Shown in pieces: positions 1 to 6,616 of a DNA stretch of 16,935 nucleotides (its first letter is position 1; each line of letters begins with the position of its first letter). The stretch comes from RGIG1681 sp045648025 (GTDB taxonomy: Bacteria; Bacillota; Clostridia; Christensenellales; UBA1242): positions 1 to 16,935 of the forward strand of contig JAZRNH010000047.1 in assembly GCA_045648025.1 (NCBI GenBank), written 5' to 3'. The position numbers and the translations under genes were made by a program. The notes under the pieces are model-generated. The model saw only the letters and a list, made by a program, of their open reading frames with translations. It did not search any database and was not told the origin of the DNA.

Positions 1-216
1 CATATTCATTTGGTGAAAAAAGGAACAGAAAGATATGATGATTTTTTGATTTTGAGAAATTATTTATTAGAGAATCCTGATATTGCAAAAGAGTATTCTA
101 AGCATAAAAAACAGTTGATTAATGATGGGGTTTTCATTAGAGAAAAATATAGAGAGGTAAAAAGCAAGTTTGTTTCAGAACTCATTCAAAAAGCCAGAGA
201 AATTTATAAAAAATAA
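1..216 (+). CDS. GrpB/UPF0157 family protein, C-terminal fragment (5' end outside window)
   Basis: The reading frame is open from base 1 and ends at TAA, giving 71 codons. The first visible residues read H-I-H-L-V-K-K-G-T-E, followed by a leucine-rich segment with R-N-Y-L and a K-K-Q-L helix. This matches the C-terminal half of GrpB (UPF0157) proteins, where a histidine-containing strand precedes an 'F-R-D-Y-L...E-Y...K' helix and a final lysine-rich helix. GrpB proteins belong to the nucleotidyltransferase-like superfamily, and some are fused to dephospho-CoA kinase. Their reaction is not established. The frame stays open to the left edge, so the gene continues upstream and the TTG at position 10 is not a real start. 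No convincing terminator follows, although the next gene has its own promoter. Family assignment comes from motif memory over a short piece. Confidence 0.72.
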   Translation, partial: HIHLVKKGTERYDDFLILRNYLLENPDIAKEYSKHKKQLINDGVFIREKYREVKSKFVSELIQKAREIYKK

Positions 217-247
217 TAGATATAAAATCTAATGGCTTTTATTTTGT

Positions 248-276
248 TTGGAAAAATTTTATAAAAAATATATAAT
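248..276 (+). promoter_or_regulatory. Predicted sigma-A promoter of the pnuC unit
   Basis: The -35 TTGGAA (248-253) and -10 TATAAT (271-276) are separated by 17 bases. A Shine-Dalgarno AAAGGA (295-300) lies 7 bases before the ATG at 308. The leader is about 25 bases, too short for a riboswitch, so no NAD- or vitamin-sensing RNA is visible here. Confidence 0.6.
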
Positions 277-307
277 AATTTTGTAAGAAAAACGAAAGGA
301 TATTTTT

Positions 308-1114
308 ATGGAAAAAGAAGAAGTTTTAACCGTTGAAAAAAACAAAGATAGCAAATTGAAAAAGATTTGGAACTATTTTTCTACCTATGAAAAATGGTGG
401 TTTTTTGGAATTATGGGTATTGCAATTTTGGTTACAATACTTTTTCCAAGTTCAGTTGAAGACCTTGATGTGAATCCATGGCTTATAATGTCGTGATATC
501 TTTTGGATATTCTTCTTAGCTTAATGTGTGAACTTTTAATTTCAAAACAAAGCAAGTGGAATTTTATTGTTTCGCTTGGTATTGAAATAACTGAAATTGT
601 TACATTAGTGCTTCTTGCGGAAAGATTTGCAACAATGGCTGTTACAATATTCTTTTGGATTCCTATTGATATTATTAGTTTCATTAACTGGAACAAGCAT
701 AAAGATTCAAATGAATCGGAACTCACAGTTGTTAGACAACTTAGGGGTTGGCAAGAAACTTTAGTAATTTTAGGTATTTTTGTTTGGACTTTTGGTGTGG
801 GATATTTACTTACAATTGTTTCGCCAGATTATGGTTTGCTTGAAACAAATTCACTTGCTGACAATGCAGTTTGTTATCTTGATGCAGCTTGTAGTGTTGT
901 TGGAATTTGCAATGGACTCTTTATTTTGTTTAGGTTTAAAGAACAATGGATTGCATGGTATATTTGTGCAATTTTAGAAACAATTATCAATATTATAATG
1001 GGTCAATGGGTGCTTTTGGTTTTGAAATTTGGATATTTCACAAACACAACTTATGGCTATGTTAAATGGACAAAATATATTAATAAAAACAGATTATTAA
1101 AACAAAATAAATAG
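308..1114 (+). pseudogene. pnuC: PnuC-family nicotinamide riboside/vitamin transporter interrupted by an in-frame TGA
   Basis: PnuC proteins are seven-helix carriers that import nicotinamide riboside or related vitamins by facilitated diffusion, with trapping by phosphorylation inside the cell. One frame runs from ATG 308 to TAG 1112-1114 (269 codons with the stop, a normal PnuC length) but is broken by TGA at 494-496, codon 63. The part before ends N-P-W-L-I-M-S. The part after resumes at once with Y-L-L-D-I-L-L and continues 206 codons without another stop. The PnuC look comes from the aromatic membrane helices, the I-N-W-N-K-H segment, the Y-L-D-A-A-C-S-V-V-G helix, E-Q-W-I-A-W-Y and the terminal T-Y-G-Y-V-K-W. 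A separate start at TTG 503 has no ribosome binding site, so two working proteins are unlikely. The rest of the gene is intact, which fits a recent nonsense mutation or an assembly error. TGG or CGA to TGA are single-base possibilities. Confidence 0.75.
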
Positions 1115-1167
1115 CTTTATATTTTTTAATATTTTTATAAAAAAAAAGAAATGCAAAGGAAAAAATT

Positions 1168-2172
1168 ATGGAAGAAATTAAAAATGTTGTAGTAGAACAA
1201 AAAGATATTTATAACATAATTAAATATTTCAACGATTATTTTTTGAAAATGAAAGAAATTTTTGATGCAACAGATTCTTTTGTTAACGAAGAAGAACAAA
1301 GATATGCTGAATGGTCAAAAGTTAGATATGATGACAATTTTACAGGTGAAAAAGAGTTTAAAAGAGAACTTTTTGCAAACAAAAGAGAAGTTGCAACAAT
1401 TTCGCTTGATGTTTCTTATATTGACGGCTCAACATTAAATGGAAAGTCTGTTGATGACTTTTTGGCATCGCTTAGCACTATTCAATTTGATAAAATTGAG
1501 TCATTGACAATCAATATGAATATCTCTTATAAGCTTAAATACAAAGCAGATGACTATGGTTATGACCCAACAAATAGAGTTAGTCAAGATGTTTACATTA
1601 AGTTTAGAGAAGACAGCATTTATTATAATATTTCTGGTGAACATTGCGATTCAGTTGTTACCGACCATAAAACATTTGTGCTTGACACTTTTAACAATTT
1701 AGAACCTAGACTTTCACCACTTATTACAAAAAGAAAAAAGATAAAATATATTTCAACAATGTATATTGCATTTATTTTGTCTGCAATTTTGGTTTCAGCG
1801 GCTGCAGTTTTGATTGATAGATATGTTACAATTTTTGAACTTGGAAGTTTGAAATTTGCATTTATTCCACTTTATGCTGTTTTTGGATTGTTTTTAAACA
1901 CTATTGTTCCGGCGGCAAGGCTTTCGAAACTTTATTCACTTATTGTTCCAAAGCAAAGGGTTGAATATGATACCTATAAAAAAGAAAATATTAAAGTTGA
2001 CAACATTCAAGACTTTGTGAGTTATCCAGAAGTTCAAATTGGAAAGAGTGCAAAAAAAGCAAATGTTAGACAAGATATTGTTAAGATTTATAAAGGCTCA
2101 AAACCAAAAAATATTATTTGTTTTGTTTTGGGTTTAGCAATTGTTTCAGCAGTTGTTTTATTGTTGGTATAA
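1168..2172 (+). CDS. Unrecognised three-helix membrane protein
   Basis: I do not recognise this 334-residue protein. Residues 1-190 are soluble and rich in acidic and aromatic residues. They contain a predicted mixed alpha/beta stretch (about 75-175) that includes S-L-D-V-S-Y-I-D-G. Two hydrophobic helices follow at about 194-215 and 229-250, separated by a short loop. A basic soluble stretch (251-314) leads to a third helix at 315-334 that ends the protein. There is no signal peptide, so the N-terminal domain probably faces the cytoplasm. The start is supported by AAAGGA (1155-1160) 7 bases before the ATG, nearly the same layout as pnuC. The gap from pnuC is 53 bases with no terminator, so co-transcription is likely. 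A bidirectional terminator follows the TAA. The context gives no firm function. Confidence 0.8.
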   Translation: MEEIKNVVVEQKDIYNIIKYFNDYFLKMKEIFDATDSFVNEEEQRYAEWSKVRYDDNFTGEKEFKRELFANKREVATISLDVSYIDGSTLNGKSVDDFLASLSTIQFDKIESLTINMNISYKLKYKADDYGYDPTNRVSQDVYIKFREDSIYYNISGEHCDSVVTDHKTFVLDTFNNLEPRLSPLITKRKKIKYISTMYIAFILSAILVSAAAVLIDRYVTIFELGSLKFAFIPLYAVFGLFLNTIVPAARLSKLYSLIVPKQRVEYDTYKKENIKVDNIQDFVSYPEVQIGKSAKKANVRQDIVKIYKGSKPKNIICFVLGLAIVSAVVLLLV

Positions 2173-2173
2173 C

Positions 2174-2208
2174 AAAAAAAAGAGAATCAATTTTGATTCT
2201 CTTTTTTT
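2174..2208. terminator. Bidirectional intrinsic terminator between convergent genes
   Basis: AGAGAATCAA (2181-2190) pairs perfectly with TTGATTCTCT (2193-2202). An A-run lies on the left and a T-run on the right, so the hairpin has a U-tail whichever strand is transcribed. It sits in the 34-base gap between the membrane protein ending at 2172 and the leftward gene ending at 2207. Confidence 0.85.
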
Positions 2209-2926
2209 ATATCATTGAGTTTGTTGAAACTGAAATAGATGATTTGGTTGGGTCGTTGAAAGGTGAGGTTTTTGTTTGTGGTGAAAAATAAAAATTACCG
2301 GCATCAATTTGAACTTGTGGGTGATTTTCGTTATAGTCTAATGCCGTTAAAAAACCAGCAATGTCAATTTTTAACTCTTCACCATCAATGTCTATTATGT
2401 TGTAATAGTGATGCATTTTTACAATGCGGTCATAACTGATATGTTCAAGGTTTGTAAGTGAACCAGAAAAATTGTCATAACAATAAGCAATTGCATCTTG
2501 AATTTTTGATTTAATTCCAAAATCCATTGCAAATCTTTGAATTTCACTTGCAAACATTTGGCAGGTTGCCATTTTTAAAGCAAAAATTGTAGGGTAGATT
2601 CTGGTTGATCTGTCTCTTAAATCGGTGTCTGCTTGTGGAAGTGTGTGAGCAAAAACTCCTGGTTTGTATTCATACAATTTTTGAATTCGACTGAAGCTTT
2701 CATTATAGTCTTCTAAAAAACTATAATCATATTCAAACAATTTAACTGATTCGATTGGAACGGTGTCAATTTTTGCAATTTGTTCAAGTGATAAGTTGTT
2801 TATGAAATAATCAACAACAAATTTTAATTTTAAAAATGGAGTAGGTTGTTCGTTTGCGGCTTGAAGCAGTCTTTCTCGTCTTTCATTGTTGAATATATAT
2901 ACTTCAGCCATTTCAAATTGGTCCAT
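2207..2926 (-). CDS. Uncharacterised protein with possible transglutaminase-like Cys-His-Asp triad
   Basis: The protein has 239 residues from the ATG at 2926, or 240 from the ATG at 2929. Numbering here uses the longer form. The middle resembles a transglutaminase/papain-like core. Cys123 in A-T-C-Q-M-F-A-S-E is followed by an amphipathic helix ending F-G-I-K-S-K, like 'G-x-C-x-x-x-A' and 'G-I-P-A-R' in that fold. His173/His174 precede a strand, and Asp189 sits in L-K-I-D-I-A-G, like 'H-A-W...W-Y-x-x-D'. The Cys-His spacing of 50 and His-Asp spacing of 15-16 suit the family. There is no signal peptide or membrane helix. The last 25 residues are Ser/Thr-rich and probably disordered. Two ATGs are adjacent. 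AGGAG (2932-2936) is only 2 bases from the first but 5 from the second, so I chose 2926. The gene has its own promoter. The fold call is an inference from three short motifs and may be wrong. Confidence 0.75.
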   Translation of the reverse strand: MDQFEMAEVYIFNNERRERLLQAANEQPTPFLKLKFVVDYFINNLSLEQIAKIDTVPIESVKLFEYDYSFLEDYNESFSRIQKLYEYKPGVFAHTLPQADTDLRDRSTRIYPTIFALKMATCQMFASEIQRFAMDFGIKSKIQDAIAYCYDNFSGSLTNLEHISYDRIVKMHHYYNIIDIDGEELKIDIAGFLTALDYNENHPQVQIDAGNFYFSPQTKTSPFNDPTKSSISVSTNSMI

Positions 2927-2953
2927 CATTTCTCCTAAAAATATAGTGATATT

Positions 2954-2982
2954 ATTTTACTACGATTCAATCAAAATGTAAA
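2954..2982 (-). promoter_or_regulatory. Predicted sigma-A promoter for the transglutaminase-like gene
   Basis: Read on the minus strand, TTTACA (2982-2977) and TAAAAT (2959-2954) are 17 bases apart. The start codon lies about 28 bases downstream of the -10, with AGGAG in between. Confidence 0.5.
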
Positions 2983-3024
2983 TAGGGAAACGGAAAAGAT
3001 TTGGACTTATTTTAGATTTTTGAC

Positions 3025-3055
3025 AAAAGAAAACGACAGCAAATTTGCTGTCGTT
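3025..3055 (-). terminator. Intrinsic terminator after the small membrane protein
   Basis: Positions 3032-3055 form a perfect 24-base palindrome with a GC-containing core (ACGACAGC/GCTGTCGT). On the minus strand it is followed by a T-rich tract (complement of 3025-3032). It lies 10 bases past the TAA of the leftward gene ending at 3066 and closes that transcription unit. Confidence 0.8.
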
Positions 3056-3065
3056 TATGCTTTTA

Positions 3066-3488
3066 TTATCTTAAAATAATTGTTGTGCTTGTTGGGCAAA
3101 TTTCATCGCCTTCAGACAAAACGATTTCTTGGCCATGTTTATATTCTTGAACATAGTTGCCAATTCTGATGTTGAAAACAGATGTAGCATCGTTTGAAGC
3201 AAGAACTGTCCATTTACCTGGTTTGATTCCGCCTTTTCCAACATGCATTTTGTTTCTAGGTTTAATGATGATATCACCTTGAATATAAGTGATGTTGTCA
3301 TTGCCTTTTTCATCAACGATTGTTGCTTCTGGGGTATATCTAACACCATGTTTTACAACAACTTCATCAACTTCTCTTGTTTTTTCTTCTGCACGAATCT
3401 TTGCTTTTTTGATTGTTCCAATAACTGAACCTAAGATTGTGAGAACAATAACACCAATTATAATTCCGCCAATAATGTAATCTACCAT
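3066..3488 (-). CDS. Small single-pass membrane protein with C-terminal beta-rich domain
   Basis: The protein has 140 residues. An uncleaved N-terminal anchor (about residues 4-27, I/V/G-rich) is followed by a basic K-K-A-K-I-R stretch, suggesting the rest may face the cytoplasm. The soluble domain is beta-rich. Its last 50 residues (I-K-P-G-K-W-T-V, then N-Y-V-Q-E-Y-K-H-G-Q, then L-S-E-G-D-E-I) resemble a small beta domain with an 'I-P-A-G-x-Y' pattern that is common in uncharacterised Firmicutes surface proteins. That likeness is from memory and weak. A GTG 12 bases upstream (3500) is in frame but overlaps the Shine-Dalgarno itself. GGAGG (3498-3494) lies 5 bases before ATG 3488, so 3488 is the start. 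The U32 gene ends 77 bases upstream without a terminator, so some read-through is likely besides the gene's own promoter. Function unknown. Confidence 0.8.
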   Translation of the reverse strand: MVDYIIGGIIIGVIVLTILGSVIGTIKKAKIRAEEKTREVDEVVVKHGVRYTPEATIVDEKGNDNITYIQGDIIIKPRNKMHVGKGGIKPGKWTVLASNDATSVFNIRIGNYVQEYKHGQEIVLSEGDEICPTSTTIILR

Positions 3489-3493
3489 ATCTT

Positions 3494-3498
3494 CCTCC
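3494..3498 (-). promoter_or_regulatory. Ribosome binding site that fixes the start at 3488
   Basis: On the minus strand this reads GGAGG, followed by 5 bases and then ATG. It overlaps the first codons of the alternative in-frame GTG start at 3500, which rules that longer start out. Confidence 0.75.
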
Positions 3499-3524
3499 AC
3501 AGGTATATCTTTTTAACTAAATTA

Positions 3525-3554
3525 AATATATCACACAATTTTTGATATTTGCAA
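3525..3554 (-). promoter_or_regulatory. Possible promoter of the small membrane protein
   Basis: On the minus strand, TTGCAA (3554-3549) and TATATT (3530-3525) are 18 bases apart. The sequence is AT-rich, so chance matches are easy. The call rests on position upstream of the start at 3488. Confidence 0.4.
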
Positions 3555-3565
3555 CTAAATTTGGT

Positions 3566-5776
3566 TTAATAGTTTAAATTTTTAACAAAGAATTTAAAAT
3601 TTTTATTAGAAATAACTTTATTTAATTCAAATTGGCAATTTGCTAGTTTTGTTCGAGTTATTTTGTAGTTTGAAAGGTTTGGATTAGAGTATTCAAGTTT
3701 GTTATTAAATTTGCAATTGTTGCAAGTTGATTTTGTAATGGCTTTATATGGGCAGTGAGCAAATGTCATAAGAGGGAAGTTGCCTTCTGCAAAGCCTATG
3801 AGATTGTATTTTGAAACAAATTCATCATCTGCTTCAACACTTGCACAAATTGTTGAAATGTTTAAGTCGTTTAAACAATTTATTGCATATTTATTTTTGA
3901 TATTTAATAGTGGTGATGCAATAACATCAAAACCTTCAAAAGAGTAGTAAAGTGATGAAATGTTGTTTGAATAAAGTTTGGTTGTTTTTGAAAGTTTTTG
4001 AAGAATGTTTTCAAATAAGATTTTGTCTTCAAATCTTAAAATGGTTGGAACAGAAATTGCAAAGTTGTTTTTAAACTTAGCTTCTGTTTTTAAAATGTCA
4101 TCAAGTAAATAAACAGATGGTTTATAAACATAAATTAAGTTTGGGTCGATTTTTTGAACATCACTATTTTCAGAGAATATAACAATATTTGCTGGATTTG
4201 ATATTATTTTTTTGCGGAATATTTTTTCATTTGATTGCGGATTAAATTTAGCGGTTATGTATTTTTCATTATCAAAAACAATTTGCTCTTCAATCATTGA
4301 AATAACAGTTCTTCTGGCTTCATTGATTTTGCTTTTTGGAAGGAATATATTATCTGTTTCAAGCGATAAACTTTCAAGTTCGAAATCTGTATCTGAAAGT
4401 TTTTCAAATTGAGAAATAAATGAGTTTTTGTCTAGTGGTGATTTTGTAGCAGATTCAAGAATATAGTCAGAAATATATTCAATTTGTGACTTGTTTGCTG
4501 TTGCTGCAATTTTTAAATTTTTGCCAGAAAAAGCAGATATTTTGATATTTAATTTTATTTTTTTCTTATTTTTTAATATTTTTTCTTCATTTTTTGCACT
4601 CTGTGTTAAATGAACAGAAAGTCCGCTATAAAAGTTGTGTGTTGTGTAAATTGCAAATTCGCCATTTGGTAATTTTTCAACATTTCCAACACCAATAGAT
4701 GCAACTTGTTCTTTGGTTTTGTGGTTGATGAATTTTAAGCCATCACCAGCAAAGATTTCTTCGTTTAAAACCAGAACCGCTTTGTTTAAATTATTTTTAA
4801 ATGGTTTAACTGATTTTACAAAACCAATTTCTTTTCCGATATGGTTTTGGTAGTCTGAATAAATTACAGGTTCGTCATTATGTTTTTTGAGATATGCTGC
4901 CTTATTGTAATCGCCTCTTGAATAGGATATTTTGAGTTCGTTTTCACAGCTTTTTAAAAACTCTTTTGAAAGAGAAGTAGTTTTAAGTTCTTCAATTGCG
5001 GTTTTATAAATTTTGGTTGCGGTTGCGGTGTAACCAGGGTGTCTCATTCTTCCTTCAATTTTAAAACTAGTGACACCTGCTGCAATTAATTCTTCAAGAT
5101 TTTCTAAAAGTGACAAATCTCTAGCACTTAAATAATATGCGGTTTTGTTGTCGATATTGTTTTTGTATGGAAGTCTGCAAAGTTGCAAACATTTGCCTTC
5201 GTTTCCACTTGCAGATTTTTCAAGTGAAGAAAAATAACAGTTTCCAGAAAATGCAACACAAAGAGCTCCTTGAACAAAATATTCAATTTCAAGATTTGTG
5301 TTGTTTTTAATTTCAATGATGTCTTGAAGATCCGCTTCTCTTGAAAGAACGATTCTTGAAAAACCAAGTTTTTCTGCAACTTTTGCTCCGTTTAAGTTGT
5401 GGATTCCCATTTGTGTGCTAGAGTGGAGAACAATGTTGTCAAAAGAATCTTTTAAAAGTTTGGCAACACCAAAGTCTTGAACGATGAAAGCATCAATTTT
5501 TGAATCAACCAAAATTTTTGCCATTTCTAAAAATTCTTCAAAATCATCATCTGTTAAAAGAGTGTTTGTGGTTACATAAACTTTAACGGAATGTTTGTGG
5601 GCGAATCTCACATATTCTCTAATATTTTCCACAGTAAAATTTTGGGCCTTCATTCTTGCATTAAATGATGAAAGACCCAAATAAACTGCATCGCACCCAG
5701 CGGCAATGTTTGCAAAGAAACATTCAGCTGAACCGGCAGGGGATAAGACTTCTAGTTTTTCAATATTATTGTTCAT
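3566..5776 (-). CDS. U32 peptidase-family protein with DUF3656-like middle domain (RlhA type)
   Basis: The protein has 736 residues from ATG 5776. U32 proteins were first called collagenase-like peptidases. Several are now known to hydroxylate RNA: RlhA acts on a 23S rRNA cytidine and TrhP on tRNA uridine. The N-terminus E-V-L-S-P-A-G-S opens the U32 barrel, followed by A-V-Y-L-G-L and V-Y-V-T-T-N-T-L. The signature is F-V-Q-G-A-L-C-V-A-F-S-G-N-C with a second pair C-L-Q-L-C-R, four cysteines near residues 173, 180, 196 and 200, then F-K-I-E-G-R-M-R. The middle third fits the DUF3656 segment of long RlhA-like members. The C-terminus holds another cysteine group (H-C-P-Y-K, then C-N-N-C-K). 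The length and two cysteine groups favour RlhA-like over the shorter TrhP type; the exact RNA target is inferred. An upstream ATG at 5803 lies inside a terminator-like hairpin and is rejected. The ribosome binding site is weak (GGA, 8 bases before the ATG). cmk lies 56 bases upstream. Confidence 0.88.
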   Translation of the reverse strand: MNNNIEKLEVLSPAGSAECFFANIAAGCDAVYLGLSSFNARMKAQNFTVENIREYVRFAHKHSVKVYVTTNTLLTDDDFEEFLEMAKILVDSKIDAFIVQDFGVAKLLKDSFDNIVLHSSTQMGIHNLNGAKVAEKLGFSRIVLSREADLQDIIEIKNNTNLEIEYFVQGALCVAFSGNCYFSSLEKSASGNEGKCLQLCRLPYKNNIDNKTAYYLSARDLSLLENLEELIAAGVTSFKIEGRMRHPGYTATATKIYKTAIEELKTTSLSKEFLKSCENELKISYSRGDYNKAAYLKKHNDEPVIYSDYQNHIGKEIGFVKSVKPFKNNLNKAVLVLNEEIFAGDGLKFINHKTKEQVASIGVGNVEKLPNGEFAIYTTHNFYSGLSVHLTQSAKNEEKILKNKKKIKLNIKISAFSGKNLKIAATANKSQIEYISDYILESATKSPLDKNSFISQFEKLSDTDFELESLSLETDNIFLPKSKINEARRTVISMIEEQIVFDNEKYITAKFNPQSNEKIFRKKIISNPANIVIFSENSDVQKIDPNLIYVYKPSVYLLDDILKTEAKFKNNFAISVPTILRFEDKILFENILQKLSKTTKLYSNNISSLYYSFEGFDVIASPLLNIKNKYAINCLNDLNISTICASVEADDEFVSKYNLIGFAEGNFPLMTFAHCPYKAITKSTCNNCKFNNKLEYSNPNLSNYKITRTKLANCQFELNKVISNKNFKFFVKNLNY

Positions 5777-5789
5777 AATGTGTCCATAT

Positions 5790-5819
5790 AAAAAATGATA
5801 CATTTACTGTATCATTTTT
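5790..5819 (-). terminator. Terminator or attenuator between cmk and the U32 gene
   Basis: AAAAATGATACA (5791-5802) and TGTATCATTTTT (5808-5819) form a 12-base perfect inverted repeat with a 5-base loop. On the minus strand it ends in a T-run and lies 14 bases past the cmk stop and about 15 bases before the U32 start. The stem is AT-rich, so it may end only part of the transcripts. No clear promoter lies between it and the U32 start, which suggests partial read-through from cmk. Confidence 0.6.
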
Positions 5820-5832
5820 GATTTTATTTAAA

Positions 5833-6513
5833 TTATAATTTGCCAACTTCTTGAAGTTTTTTAACAACAATGTCGTAGCAGTGGTCAATTGTTTGTGCAA
5901 TTGACATATCTGTATTGTCAACAACAATAGAGTCATGTGTTACAACCATTTTTGAAAATTCACGGTGTGTGTCACTGTAATCTCTTTTTTGAAGACTGGC
6001 AAGAACTTCGTCATAAGTTGTTTGAACACCTCTTTTAAAGTCATCTTGAAGTCTTCTGTTTGCACGACATTCAATTTTTGCATCTAAGAAGAATTTTACA
6101 TCGGCATTTGGAAGCACTTCGCTAGTGATGTTTCTTCCGTCAATAACACAGTCATAATTTTCTGCAAAGTTTCTGCTGATGTTATTCATTCTTTCCATTG
6201 CTTCTGGGTATCTAGCAAGTTTTGATGCCATTGCACCCATTTGTTCTGTTCTGATTGCTTTTGAAACATCTTCGCGATTTAAAAGAGTGATTTGTTTGTC
6301 ACCTTCAAAATCAACTTTAACTTCAAAAGTTTTGATATATTTGTCAATGATGTCTTGAGTGAATTCTGTTATGTTTAATCTAACAAAATAAAGAGCCATT
6401 GCTCTTAAAATTGCACCAGTGTCTAAATGTTTTAAATTAAGTTTTTTTGCTAAGCCTTTTGAAAGTTCGCCTTTGCCACTTCCTGCATAGCCGTCAATTG
6501 CGATATTTATCAT
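5833..6513 (-). CDS. cmk: Cytidylate kinase (CMP kinase), divergent
   Basis: This 226-residue protein should phosphorylate CMP and dCMP with ATP in the cytoplasm, feeding CTP and dCTP synthesis. The P-loop is G-Y-A-G-S-G-K-G (residues 8-15). L-D-T-G-A-I-L-R (30-37) corresponds to the usual L-D-T-G-A-M-Y-R. The CMP-pocket segment is V-I-D-G-R-N-I (123-129), then A-D-V-K-F-F-L-D-A. The lid follows as C-R-A-N-R-R. R-D-Y-S-D-T-H-R-E (177-185) fits the conserved R-D-x-x-D-S/T-x-R. The odd points are N128, where almost all CMP kinases have Asp in D-G-R-D, and Leu for Tyr in the T-G-A-M-Y motif. Length is normal. AAAGGAG ends about 7 bases before the ATG, and a strong promoter lies upstream, divergent from comF. 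A related cytidylate-kinase-like P-loop protein with altered specificity is the main alternative. Confidence 0.9.
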   Translation of the reverse strand: MINIAIDGYAGSGKGELSKGLAKKLNLKHLDTGAILRAMALYFVRLNITEFTQDIIDKYIKTFEVKVDFEGDKQITLLNREDVSKAIRTEQMGAMASKLARYPEAMERMNNISRNFAENYDCVIDGRNITSEVLPNADVKFFLDAKIECRANRRLQDDFKRGVQTTYDEVLASLQKRDYSDTHREFSKMVVTHDSIVVDNTDMSIAQTIDHCYDIVVKKLQEVGKL

Positions 6514-6536
6514 AGTTTTTCTCCTTTGATACTTTA

Positions 6537-6565
6537 ATAATACATATATTGCAAAATCTTGTCAA
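6537..6565 (-). promoter_or_regulatory. Promoter of cmk
   Basis: On the minus strand, a perfect TTGACA (6565-6560) and TATTAT (6542-6537) are spaced by exactly 17 bases. It lies back to back with the comF promoter in the 103-base divergent gap. Confidence 0.75.
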
Positions 6566-6581
6566 ATCAACGATTTAAATA

Positions 6582-6610
6582 TTGACAAAAATTCCGCAAA
6601 AATAGATAAT
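6582..6610 (+). promoter_or_regulatory. Promoter of comF, implying a leaderless message
   Basis: TTGACA (6582-6587) and GATAAT (6605-6610) are separated by 17 bases. The expected transcription start, 6-8 bases past the -10, falls on or next to the ATG at 6617. No Shine-Dalgarno fits between the -10 and the ATG. Confidence 0.65.
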
Positions 6611-6616
6611 TAAAGC

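Noticed and set aside
217..307. Vitamin-sensing riboswitch before pnuC
   Set aside because: The predicted transcript start leaves only about 25 bases of leader, and no conserved hairpin is visible.
494..530. Selenocysteine insertion at the pnuC TGA
   Set aside because: Only a 5-base stem follows the TGA. There is no extended bacterial SECIS hairpin, and selenocysteine in this membrane family is not expected.
385..726. 113-codon frame antisense to pnuC
   Set aside because: It lies inside the PnuC reading frame, has no ribosome site, and resembles a shadow of hydrophobic codons.
308..1114. Genome-wide reassignment of TGA to tryptophan
   Set aside because: All Trp codons seen in secA, lysS, pnuC and the 1199-residue gene are TGG, and no other gene has an internal TGA. 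An AT-rich genome using that code should show many.
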